NCBI GenBank assembly: GCA_025965735.1 | Contig: JAOPWK010000025.1 | Span: 1-18,922, forward strand | Direction: 5' to 3' | Origin: Frankiales bacterium | GTDB taxonomy: Bacteria; Actinomycetota; Actinomycetes; Mycobacteriales; SCTD01 | DNA length: 18,922 nt | Shown here: piece by piece, positions 1 to 6,598 of the stretch | Position numbering within the stretch: position 1 is the first letter of the stretch | Layout of the letters: each line of letters begins with the position of its first letter | Notes under the pieces: model-generated | Database searches by the model: none | The model's input: only the letters and a program-made list of their open reading frames with translations | Told to the model about the DNA's origin: nothing | Position numbers and translations under genes: made by a program

Positions 1-254
1 GCCTCGTAGTAGGCGGTGAGCGGGCCGTCCACCGGCTCACCGGCGAAGCGGGCGGCGTCCTCGGCGACGGTGATGTTCTCGCCGGCCAGGCTGCTCTGCA
101 CGAACGCCCAGGTACCGGCGCCGGACAGGCTCAGGATGACGCCGGCCGCGAGGACCAGCGAGCCCAGCAGCCGCACGGTGCGGCCGCTCTTCTCGGTGCG
201 GGCGGTGAAGGCGTCGGCGTTGGCCTGGGCGATCTGCTCGAAGGTGGCGGTCAT
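1..254 (-). CDS. Small membrane protein, C-terminus beyond left edge
   Basis: The first 84 residues are visible; the rest lies outside the window. The ATG at 254 is preceded by a good ribosome site (GAGGAG, 6 nt upstream). An amphipathic N-terminus is followed by one clear hydrophobic segment at about residues 28-51, then a segment starting ENITVAEDAARFAG and running to GPLTAYYE. From memory this matches an actinobacterial membrane-protein family of about 150 aa that databases often label 'aromatic ring-opening dioxygenase LigA'. Nothing visible supports a dioxygenase function, so I treat that label as a misannotation. The gene is divergent from the operon starting at 502. Two DosR-type palindromes lie 103-152 bp upstream of its start, so hypoxia- or NO-responsive control is possible. 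Its function is unknown. Confidence 0.75.
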   Translation of the reverse strand, partial: MTATFEQIAQANADAFTARTEKSGRTVRLLGSLVLAAGVILSLSGAGTWAFVQSSLAGENITVAEDAARFAGEPVDGPLTAYYE

Positions 255-356
255 GGCGTTCTCCTCGGGTGAGGCCGGTCCTGGAGGCGGTCCGGCTCGT
301 GACACCAGATTCGGCGTCCGGCGGGCGCTGCGGCAGGGCCGGAGGTCCCGTCTCCG

Positions 357-370
357 GGGACGAAGGTCCC
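357..370. promoter_or_regulatory. DosR/DevR-type palindromic operator, copy 1
   Basis: GGGAC at 357-361, spacer GAAG, GTCCC at 366-370. This matches the core of the actinobacterial dormancy-regulator box (GGGAC-N4-GTCCC). It lies between divergent genes starting at 254 (minus) and 502 (plus). That the box is known to bind DosR/DevR is established; that it is bound here is inference. Confidence 0.6.
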
Positions 371-392
371 GACCCGGAACCGCTGTCGCGCA

Positions 393-406
393 GGGACCTT
401 CGTCCC
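393..406. promoter_or_regulatory. DosR/DevR-type palindromic operator, copy 2
   Basis: GGGAC at 393-397, spacer CTTC, GTCCC at 402-406. It is centred 36 bp from copy 1 and is its exact reverse complement over 14 bp. Paired boxes a few helical turns apart are usual at strong DosR-regulated promoters. The 14-bp arms could also form one hairpin if transcribed. Confidence 0.6.
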
Positions 407-501
407 GGTGAGCGGGGACCAGCGACTCTCCGGACCGCCCGCTCCGGGGCGGAGACTGGCCGTGCCAGGAGCGGGACGACCCGCCGGCACGAGGAGGTCC
501 C

Positions 502-669
502 ATGACCACCAGCACGCTGCACCGCCACCAGCGCGCGGTGCACGCCACCGAGCTCGCCGCCGTCGCCGTCGCCTTCCAGTCCGGCCTGGCCGGGCTGCTC
601 GCCCACGCGGTGCTGTCCGGCCACCGCCTCGAGGAGCGGGAGCCCGCCACCAGCCTGCGCCAACCGTGA
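502..669 (+). CDS. Small 55-aa protein of unknown function
   Basis: A short ORF with an ATG at 502 behind a strong Shine-Dalgarno sequence (GAGGAGG at 491-497). The protein has a basic N-terminus, an alanine-rich moderately hydrophobic middle (about residues 17-41, possibly one helix at or in the membrane) and a charged tail. Its stop codon overlaps the GTG start of the next gene by 4 nt (GTGA at 666-669), which implies translational coupling. I do not recognise the family. The strong ribosome site and the coupling are the main evidence that it is real. It is probably the first gene of a short operon under the DosR-type boxes at 357-406. Confidence 0.6.
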   Translation: MTTSTLHRHQRAVHATELAAVAVAFQSGLAGLLAHAVLSGHRLEEREPATSLRQP

Positions 670-1073
670 GCAGGGCGGTGCTGGTGCAGCACCCGCAGCT
701 GCGCCGGGCCGGTGCGGCAGTCCTCGCCGGACACGCGCTCGTGCACCTGATGGGCGTCGCGCTGCTGTGGCGGCTGGGCCAGCCGGGAGCGCTCCGGTAC
801 GCGGATGTCCTGCCGGGCGCCGGCGCGGCCACCCGCGCGATCGCAGGCGCCGTCTGGCTGAGCGCCACGCTCGTCCTCCTGCTCGCGGCGCGGCTGCTCC
901 TCGACGGGCGTCGCTCGTGGCGGCAGGCGGCCGGCTTCGGCGCGGTGCTGTCGGCCACGGCGCTGCTCCCCGCCGCGGCGGTGGCACCGGCCGGGCTCGT
1001 ACTGGACGCGGTGGTGCTCGTGCTGGCCGTGGCGCTGACCGTGCGCGACGAGTGGTCGGAGGCGCCGCGATGA
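666..1073 (+). CDS. Four-helix membrane protein, unknown function
   Basis: 135 aa from the GTG at 666. The reading frame is open back to 408, but the upstream part overlaps the operator region and the 55-aa gene, so I prefer the coupled GTG start in the GTGA overlap. Four hydrophobic segments are apparent, at roughly residues 14-34, 55-76, 86-106 and 108-126, with short charged connectors; the C-terminus (VRDEWSEAPR) looks cytoplasmic. No catalytic or binding motif is visible and I cannot name the family. The stop overlaps the ATG of the next, broken gene (ATGA, 1070-1073), so three genes were once coupled. Confidence 0.7.
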   Translation: MSRAVLVQHPQLRRAGAAVLAGHALVHLMGVALLWRLGQPGALRYADVLPGAGAATRAIAGAVWLSATLVLLLAARLLLDGRRSWRQAAGFGAVLSATALLPAAAVAPAGLVLDAVVLVLAVALTVRDEWSEAPR

Positions 1074-1494
1074 CGACGACCACCCCGCCGCTATCGGCGC
1101 ACCGGGTGAGCGACGTCTGACAGCAGCTGGCCAGGCCGTCCGCGACTACCGACCTGTTCGACCCGGCGCTGATCGGGGACCTCCCCGAGCCGGCGCGGCG
1201 GTGGCTCGCCCACGCGGTCGTTGCCGGACCCCGCTGCGACAGGGCGTCGAGCTCTCGATGCAGGGGCGCATCAAGCTGGGCTCCTGGCGACCCTTCCACG
1301 CCCGCCAGGTGCTCGCCCCGACGGCCGGCTACGTCGGGGCGGCCTCGACCCGCTTCCACGGGCTGCCCGTCGTCGGCTACGACAGGTACACCAGGACGGG
1401 CGAGATGCGCTGGCTGCTCTGCGGGATGCTCCCGGTCGTGCGCGAGACAGGAGCCGAGGTCACCCTCAGCGCAGCGTCCGTGGCCTGGCTTTGA
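1070..1494 (+). pseudogene. Broken DUF6544-family gene
   Basis: From the coupled ATG at 1070 the frame runs 16 codons to an in-frame TGA at 1118-1120. It then continues with family-like sequence (FDPALIGDLPEPARRWLAHAV). Around 1226-1228 the homology moves to another frame, continuing TPLRQGVELSMQGRIKLG, then WRPFHARQVLAP, YDRYTRTGEMRW and VVRETGAEVTLSAA. One added G at about 1227 would join the two halves. The sequence then ends at TGA 1492-1494, well short of the usual DUF6544 C-terminus as I remember the family. So there are three lesions: a nonsense codon, a 1-nt deletion and a 3' truncation 3 bp from the end of the opposing phosphatase gene. The family's function is not known. Confidence 0.8.
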
Positions 1495-1497
1495 CGT

Positions 1498-4236
1498 CTA
1501 GGGCCGGTACTCCGCGACCAGCAGGCAGAGGTCGTCGCCGAGCTCGGCGCCGATGGCCGCGTGCAGCCGCTCCAGCACGCCGTCCAGCGCCGCATCCAGG
1601 TCTCCCGTGCGCAACGGCTCCACCAGGCGCATGAGGTCGACGAACTCGTGCTCGCGATCGCGGGCTTCGAGGATGCCGTCGGTGTAGAGCAGCAGCCGGT
1701 CGCCCGGTGCCAGCCGCCCCTGCGACAGCTCCGGCTGGGTGCCGAGCCCCAGTGGGACGCTCGGCAGCACGTCGATGCGCACCAGCGCGTCCGCGTTGGC
1801 CAGGAGAGGCGGCGGGTGACCGCAGCAGGCGATCGTGTAGCTGCCGTCGTCGCGCACCTCGGCCATCAGCGCCGTGACGAAGTCCTCGGACGCGAGGTGG
1901 TCCCGCACGTGCCGCTCCACCTGCACCGCGACGGCGGACAGGTCGTCGACATCACTGGCTGCCGTGCGCCAGGCGCCGAGCACGACGGTCGCGGTGCGGA
2001 CGGCGCCAAGGCCCTTGCCGCGCACGTCGCCGATCAGCAGGCGCACGGCGCCGGGGCGGCGGACCACCTCGTAGAGGTCGCCACCGATGAGGGCCTCGGC
2101 CGCGGCGCTGACGTAGCGCGCAGCCAGTGAGACCGGGCCCATCCGCGGCGGCGGCGGGCTGAGGATCGCCTGCTGCGCGGCTTCGGCGACGCGGCTCACC
2201 GTGGCCAGTCGCCCGGTCTGCTCGCGGAACGCGTGCGCGTTCTCGACCGCGAGCGCGGCGCGCCGGGCGAGGTCCTCGGCGAAGGCGACGTCAGCAGCGT
2301 CGTACCGGCGACCGGACTCGGACGCGATCATCGTCACGACACCGAGCGTCCCGGTCATGCCGACCAGGGGCACCATCAGGACGCTCGACATCCCGAGCTC
2401 GCGTATGAGGCGCAGGTGCTCGTCGTCCACTGCGGCAGCGACGAGCGCCTCGTCCGGGATGTCGGGGTAGTGCGCGGTCTCACCGGTGCGCAGCACGTTG
2501 CCCGCACCGGTGGGGCTCTCCATGTCGGCCGGGTACTTGTCGCCGAACTCCTTAGCCCACTGCACCTTCGCCGGGTCGACGTGGGCCAGCGCGACGGGCT
2601 CCAGCCGGTCCCCTTGCAAGAGCTGGATCGAGCACCAGTCGGCCAGCCGCGGTACGACGAGATCGGCCACGGCCTCCAGCACGCGCCGGTGGTCCAGCGT
2701 GCTCGACAGCACCACGGACGCCTCGGCCAGGAAGCGCAGCCGCTCGGTCGCCTGCGCCGCCTCGCTCGTCGCCTGCGCCCGACCGAGCGCCTGCGCCGTC
2801 ACGTCGGCCAGCGTCGTCAGGAAGGCGCGCTGCGTCTGCTCCTCGACCCGCGCCCGGCCGCTGAAGCTGAGCGACAGCACCCCGAGCTGCTTGTCCCCCA
2901 GCAGGATCGGCGCGATGAGCAGGCTCAGCTCGTGCACGTAGACGCCCTCGAGCGCGGGGAAGCGACGGACCAGGTCGGCGCGGTCGCGGACGACCAGCAT
3001 CTGCCCGGTGAGCAGGACGTACGGCGCTGGCAGGTCCGGCGTCATCGGAAGCCGGTCGTACTCCACCATGACCTTCGTCCGCACGTTTCCCGCTGACGCC
3101 GTCGACTTGAGCAGTCCCTCGTCGTCCAGCAGGTACAGCAGCGCGTTGTGCGCGCCCAGGTCCTCGGCGGCAGCCTCCACCACCGTCTGCGCCACCTCCT
3201 GCACGGACGCTGCGCCGCTGAGCTGTGCCGTCACCCGCTGCAGCACCTCCAGCCGCGCGGCCTGCTCCTCCAGCGGCGCCGCGCGCGTCAGCGCCTGGCC
3301 GAGCATGTCCGCCAGGGTCGGAGGCAGCGGTACCGGCTGTCCCGCGGCGACCGCCCGCAGCGCGTCCACCAGCGCCAGGACATACCAGCGGCGGAACACG
3401 CGGTGCACGGGCGGCGTCTCCAGGGTGAGCAGCCGGGCGTTGCGCGCGTAGCGGTCCGCCTCGTCCAGCGCCGCCAGGTAGCGCTCGCCCGCGTCCGCGG
3501 CGGACAGCGGGAGGCTCAGGCTGAGGCGCACCTCGCGGTCACCGCGCTGCGCCGCGGCGAGGGCCTGTCGCTTGATGGCGTTGCGGGCGACGCTGAACGT
3601 GCCGACGACGGTCGCTACCAGCTGCGCCAGGTCGCTGGGCACCTGGCCGGTGCTGCCGGGCTGCTGCGCCGCCGCCTCGAGGGTGAACTCGCGCACGACG
3701 TTGTCGATGTGCGCCTTGGCCTCCAGCAGCAGGTCCGTCGGGACCGCCCCGACCTCGACGGTGTGCAGCTCCTCCTCGTCGTCGGCGAACGCGGCAAGCA
3801 GGGCGTCGACGTCGACCTCAGCCGGGAAGCCCGGGTCGGTGTCCTGCCCCGCCGTCGACGTCTGGCCCCGCACCTCGGCCCACACGACCTTCCCGCCGCC
3901 CGTCGCCGGCTGCACGCCCCAGCCCGCGGAGACGCGGGCCACCAGCGCCAGCCCGCGGCCGGTCATGGCCTCGGTGCTCTGCACCGGGAGCACCGGCAGG
4001 TCCCGGCCGGAGTCCTCCACCTCGACCCGCACGCCGTCCGGGACGACCACCGCACGGACGAGCACGGGGCGCCGGCCGTGGAGCAGTCCGTTGGTGACGA
4101 GCTCGGTCACGACCAGGTTGACGTCGTCGAGGTCGGCCTCGGTCGTGCCGGCCAGCGCGCGGGCGACCTCCCGCCGGGCCAGCGGGACGGCGTCGGGCGC
4201 GTCGCTGACGACGAGCTCGATCCCGACCGCGTCCAT
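1498..4236 (-). CDS. HATPase-GAF-GAF-SpoIIE-type PP2C phosphatase, 912 aa
   Basis: A multidomain signalling protein of the partner-switching class. Residues 1-125 form an RsbW/SpoIIAB-like HATPase: N-box ELVTNGLLHG at 45-54, G1 box VEDSGRD at 73-79, G2 box TGRGLAL at 92-98. Residues 145-320 are a mostly helical region of unknown type. Two GAF domains follow, at about 325-490 and 500-670. A SpoIIE/PP2C phosphatase occupies 685-912, with metal-binding aspartates visible in GGD (720), GDVRGKG (737), YTDG (853) and GDD (901-902). Such proteins usually control sigma factors by (de)phosphorylating anti-anti-sigma factors, with GAF domains sensing ligands or redox state. No sigma or STAS gene is nearby. 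The ATG at 4236 is chosen because the HATPase begins right after it; the frame is open to 4323, but those extra residues look non-coding. No strong ribosome site precedes it. The protein lacks membrane segments. Confidence 0.9.
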   Translation of the reverse strand: MDAVGIELVVSDAPDAVPLARREVARALAGTTEADLDDVNLVVTELVTNGLLHGRRPVLVRAVVVPDGVRVEVEDSGRDLPVLPVQSTEAMTGRGLALVARVSAGWGVQPATGGGKVVWAEVRGQTSTAGQDTDPGFPAEVDVDALLAAFADDEEELHTVEVGAVPTDLLLEAKAHIDNVVREFTLEAAAQQPGSTGQVPSDLAQLVATVVGTFSVARNAIKRQALAAAQRGDREVRLSLSLPLSAADAGERYLAALDEADRYARNARLLTLETPPVHRVFRRWYVLALVDALRAVAAGQPVPLPPTLADMLGQALTRAAPLEEQAARLEVLQRVTAQLSGAASVQEVAQTVVEAAAEDLGAHNALLYLLDDEGLLKSTASAGNVRTKVMVEYDRLPMTPDLPAPYVLLTGQMLVVRDRADLVRRFPALEGVYVHELSLLIAPILLGDKQLGVLSLSFSGRARVEEQTQRAFLTTLADVTAQALGRAQATSEAAQATERLRFLAEASVVLSSTLDHRRVLEAVADLVVPRLADWCSIQLLQGDRLEPVALAHVDPAKVQWAKEFGDKYPADMESPTGAGNVLRTGETAHYPDIPDEALVAAAVDDEHLRLIRELGMSSVLMVPLVGMTGTLGVVTMIASESGRRYDAADVAFAEDLARRAALAVENAHAFREQTGRLATVSRVAEAAQQAILSPPPPRMGPVSLAARYVSAAAEALIGGDLYEVVRRPGAVRLLIGDVRGKGLGAVRTATVVLGAWRTAASDVDDLSAVAVQVERHVRDHLASEDFVTALMAEVRDDGSYTIACCGHPPPLLANADALVRIDVLPSVPLGLGTQPELSQGRLAPGDRLLLYTDGILEARDREHEFVDLMRLVEPLRTGDLDAALDGVLERLHAAIGAELGDDLCLLVAEYRP

Positions 4237-4352
4237 GGCACCGACCCGTCTGCAGCCTCGTGCTGCACCGCGGCATTCTGCCCTGCTCCGCGGCGAGCTG
4301 AGCGTGCCTTCGCCGCACGACACGTCCGGATGTCCCGGAACGCCCCGGTCGC

Positions 4353-4496
4353 TCAGACGCTGCCCTTGCGCTCCACGACCAGGATCCGCGCCTCCGGGAC
4401 CGGGTGCGCCACGTGCTCGTCCCCGGCCTCGGCGTGGCAGACGTCCCCGACCCGCAGCCGCTGGACCCGTTCCACGCCGCCGACCCGGTAGTGCAC
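4353..4496 (-). CDS. Possible 47-aa protein resembling a cupin C-terminus
   Basis: A short ORF from a GTG at 4496, with a weak ribosome site (GCGAGG) just upstream. The sequence VGDVCHAEAGDEHVAHP, followed by PEARILVVERKGSV, looks like the second half of a small cupin barrel as I remember such proteins. The first half is missing: further upstream the same frame only mirrors the lipoprotein gene at 4550. It may be a cupin remnant or a genuine mini-protein. It is divergent from the lipoprotein gene, and its start lies 54 bp from that gene's start. Confidence is limited by the small size. Confidence 0.4.
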   Translation of the reverse strand: MHYRVGGVERVQRLRVGDVCHAEAGDEHVAHPVPEARILVVERKGSV

Positions 4497-4537
4497 GTCG
4501 ACCTCGCCGCCCGGCCGGCTCCTGACGGCTGCGCCGC

Positions 4538-4543
4538 TAGGTT
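4538..4543 (+). promoter_or_regulatory. Leaderless-type -10 element of the lipoprotein gene
   Basis: TAGGTT ends 7 nt before the A of the ATG at 4550, the spacing expected if transcription starts at the start codon. No Shine-Dalgarno sequence is present, which fits a leaderless mRNA. I see no convincing -35 element. Confidence 0.4.
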
Positions 4544-4549
4544 GGCCGG

Positions 4550-4918
4550 ATGCGACCAGCCGTCCCCTCCCTGCTGCTCCTGGCCGTCCTCGGCCTGACC
4601 GGCTGCGGGGGCGGCGCCGACCCCGCACCCGAGGCGGCACCGGTGAACACGCCGACGCCGACCGGGTACTCGCAGGAGGTCAGGGGCAACTTCCTGGACT
4701 CCTGCCTGGACAACGCCACGAACAGCGCAAAGGGCGCGACCACCGAGGAGCAGCTCACGCAGACCTGCGAGTGCATCCTGGGCAAGGTCGAGCAGGAGTA
4801 CAGCCAGACCGAGTTCGCCGACTTCGAGAAGCGGCTGCTCGGCGGCACCGCGTCGGACGAGGAGCGCGGCCAGCTGGTCAACTGGTCGACCGAGTGCGCG
4901 CAGACGGCCACGAGCTGA
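4550..4918 (+). CDS. Small cysteine-patterned lipoprotein, 122 aa
   Basis: A lipoprotein signal peptide (positive start, hydrophobic core LLLLAVLGL, lipobox LTGC with Cys19 as lipidated residue) is followed by a Gly/Pro/Ala-rich linker (20-40) and a compact domain at about 41-122. The domain carries four cysteines: C52, C73, C75 and C116. The CxC element sits in QTCECILGKVEQEYS and the last cysteine near the end in STECAQT. This spacing suggests two disulfides and recalls small secreted bacterial proteins with a C...CxC...C pattern, but I cannot name a family. Its stop overlaps the ATG of the SDR gene by one base (TGATG at 4916-4920), so the two are cotranscribed and coupled. It acts outside the cytoplasmic membrane; its role is unknown. 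Confidence 0.8.
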   Translation: MRPAVPSLLLLAVLGLTGCGGGADPAPEAAPVNTPTPTGYSQEVRGNFLDSCLDNATNSAKGATTEEQLTQTCECILGKVEQEYSQTEFADFEKRLLGGTASDEERGQLVNWSTECAQTATS

Positions 4919-5733
4919 TGCGCGACTACCGCGGGCGCACGTGCGCCGTCACCGGTGCCGGCTCCGGCATCGGCCAGGCGCTGGCGGTGGAGCTGGCCGG
5001 TCGCGGCGCGCGGCTCGCGCTCAGCGACGTGGACGAGGCGTCCGCGCAGGGAACGGCGGAGCGCTGCCGGAGCCTCGGCGCGGACGTGCGGGCGTACCGC
5101 CTCGACGTCGCGGACCGTCACGCGGTCTTCGCGCACGCCGAGCAGGTCGTGGCGGACATGGGCGGCGTCGACCTCGTCGTGAACAACGCCGGTGTCGCGC
5201 TGCACGGGCTGGTGAGCGAGCTGCGCGACGAGGACTTCCGCTGGGTCATGGACATCGACTTCTGGGGCGTCGTGCACGGCACCCAGGCGTTCCTGCCGCA
5301 CCTGGTCGCCTCGCGCGGCCAGGTGGCCAACGTGTCGAGCATCTTCGGGCTCATCGCGGTGCCGAAGCAGTCCGCCTACAACGCTGCGAAGTTCGCGGTG
5401 CGCGGCTTCACCGAGGCCCTCCGCCAGGAGATGGAGCTCGAGGGGACGGGCGTCGGCGTCAGCTGCATCCACCCCGGCGGCGTGCGCACGGCGATCGCTC
5501 GTCGGGCTCGCGCAGCGGCGTCGGAGGACAAGGCGGAGATGGCGGCGACCTTCGACAAGCTCGCCCGCACCAGTCCGCCCCGTGCGGCGCGCACGATCCT
5601 CAAGGGACTGGAGCGCGACCGCGCCCGCATCCTCGTCGGGCCGGACGCCTGGTTCGTCGCCGGCCTGCCACGTCTGCTTGGGGCGCATTACGGCAAGGTC
5701 GTCGGCCGCAGCGCCGCCCGGTTCGAGGTCTAG
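4918..5733 (+). CDS. Short-chain dehydrogenase/reductase (SDR), 271 aa
   Basis: A classical SDR Rossmann enzyme. The cofactor motif TGAGSGIG is at 12-19 and Asp37 at the end of the second strand favours NAD(H). NNAG is at 89-92 and the catalytic residues are S141, Y154 and K158 (YNAAK). The position that usually holds the fourth catalytic residue, Asn, is Asp114 in MDIDFWGVVHGT. The HPGGVRT segment and an extended C-terminus after about residue 200 fit the subfamily of SDRs of about 270 aa common in mycobacteria and related actinomycetes; the substrate is unknown. It is coupled to the upstream lipoprotein. Its stop TAG (5731-5733) overlaps the stop of the converging hydrolase gene: the two terminators share a CTAG, leaving no intergenic space. 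Confidence 0.9.
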   Translation: MRDYRGRTCAVTGAGSGIGQALAVELAGRGARLALSDVDEASAQGTAERCRSLGADVRAYRLDVADRHAVFAHAEQVVADMGGVDLVVNNAGVALHGLVSELRDEDFRWVMDIDFWGVVHGTQAFLPHLVASRGQVANVSSIFGLIAVPKQSAYNAAKFAVRGFTEALRQEMELEGTGVGVSCIHPGGVRTAIARRARAAASEDKAEMAATFDKLARTSPPRAARTILKGLERDRARILVGPDAWFVAGLPRLLGAHYGKVVGRSAARFEV

Positions 5734-6581
5734 CCGAACAGCGCGCGGGCGCGGTCGGCGACGACCTCCGGTGCCTCCTCCGGCACGAAGTGCCCTACGC
5801 CGTCGAGGATCTCGACGCTCATGTCGTCGGCGTTGCGCTGCCACCCGTCGAGCATCGCGCGGCTCGACACCAGGTCGCCATCCCCGTTGACGAGCCGCGT
5901 CGGGACCGTCAGCCGGGAGTCGGCGTAGCGGCCGGCCATCACCTGGCGGCTCTCCGACAGCAGGAAGGTCCGGTAGAGCGCGACGGTCGCCCGCGCACGC
6001 GCCGGCTCGCGGAACACCTCGCCGTACGTGCTGGTGTCGCCGACGTCGCGCACGCTGCCGGAGCGGACCAGCTGGGCGGCCAGCCCTGCGCGCATGAGGC
6101 CCTGCCCGAGCAGCGGCGTGGACAGCGGGACCTGGTACGCCATGCGCCAGCCCTGCAGGGCCTTGTCCAGGCTGGGCCGCTGGAACGGGTGCACGATCCC
6201 CAGCGCGAGGAACGCGCGGAAGCGCTCCGGCGCCCGCAGGCACGCCAGGAAGCCGGTCCAGCCGCCCCAGTCGTGGCCGATCAGGCCGACCTGCGGCAGC
6301 TCCATCGCGTCGAGCAGTCCGAGCAGGTCGGTCGCGAGCTGCTCCTTGTCGTAGCCCCCGGACGGCGCGCTGGTCCAGCCGTGACCACGCAGGTCCGGCA
6401 TGACCAGGCGGTAGCGGTCGGCGAGCAGCGGGACGACCCGGTGCCAGCAGTACCAGTGCTGCGGCCAGCCGTGCAGCAGCACCAGCGGCTCGCCGCTGCC
6501 TGCTTCGGCGACGTGGACGGCGAGGTCGCCGACCTGGACGGTGCGGTGGGTGACGCCGGCGACGGCGGGGAGGGTGGCCAC
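5730..6581 (-). CDS. Alpha/beta hydrolase, epoxide hydrolase-like
   Basis: 283 aa with the full alpha/beta-hydrolase layout. The oxyanion motif HGWP is at 37-40, the nucleophile Asp104 lies in GHDWGG, the likely acid is Asp236 in NGDGDLV, and the catalytic His264 lies in GVGHFVPEE. An Asp nucleophile with HGWP/GHDWGG is typical of epoxide hydrolases and haloalkane dehalogenases, which act through an alkyl-enzyme ester. The cap-domain tyrosines that would settle the choice cannot be assigned by eye. The start is the GTG at 6581, preceded by a G-rich ribosome site (GGGGTAGGGG). The gene begins 17 bp after the carboxylase-like gene ends and is probably cotranscribed with it. No signal peptide is present; it is cytoplasmic. 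Confidence 0.88.
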   Translation of the reverse strand: MATLPAVAGVTHRTVQVGDLAVHVAEAGSGEPLVLLHGWPQHWYCWHRVVPLLADRYRLVMPDLRGHGWTSAPSGGYDKEQLATDLLGLLDAMELPQVGLIGHDWGGWTGFLACLRAPERFRAFLALGIVHPFQRPSLDKALQGWRMAYQVPLSTPLLGQGLMRAGLAAQLVRSGSVRDVGDTSTYGEVFREPARARATVALYRTFLLSESRQVMAGRYADSRLTVPTRLVNGDGDLVSSRAMLDGWQRNADDMSVEILDGVGHFVPEEAPEVVADRARALFG

Positions 6582-6598
6582 GTCCGGCCCCTACCCCG

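Noticed and set aside
408..665. Upstream extension of the four-helix membrane protein to 408
   Set aside because: It would overlap the operator region and the 55-aa gene with its strong ribosome site. The GTG at 666 in a GTGA overlap is the better start.
37..1359. 440-aa open frame on the minus strand
   Set aside because: Arg/Ala/Pro-rich without any domain and antisense to better-supported genes. Open antisense frames are expected at this GC content.
4237..4323. N-terminal extension of the phosphatase to 4323
   Set aside because: The extra 29 residues are Arg/Gly/Cys-rich and precede the start of the HATPase fold, so the ATG at 4236 is preferred.
4267..4341. CCGCGG repeats and a small bulged hairpin between the phosphatase and the cupin-like ORF
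   Set aside because: Short arms and long loops, with no T-tract. I could not tell a terminator from chance.
3148..4491. 447-aa open frame on the plus strand over the phosphatase gene
   Set aside because: It mirrors the codons of the opposite gene and has a composition unlike a protein. The minus-strand frame has five clear domains or regions.
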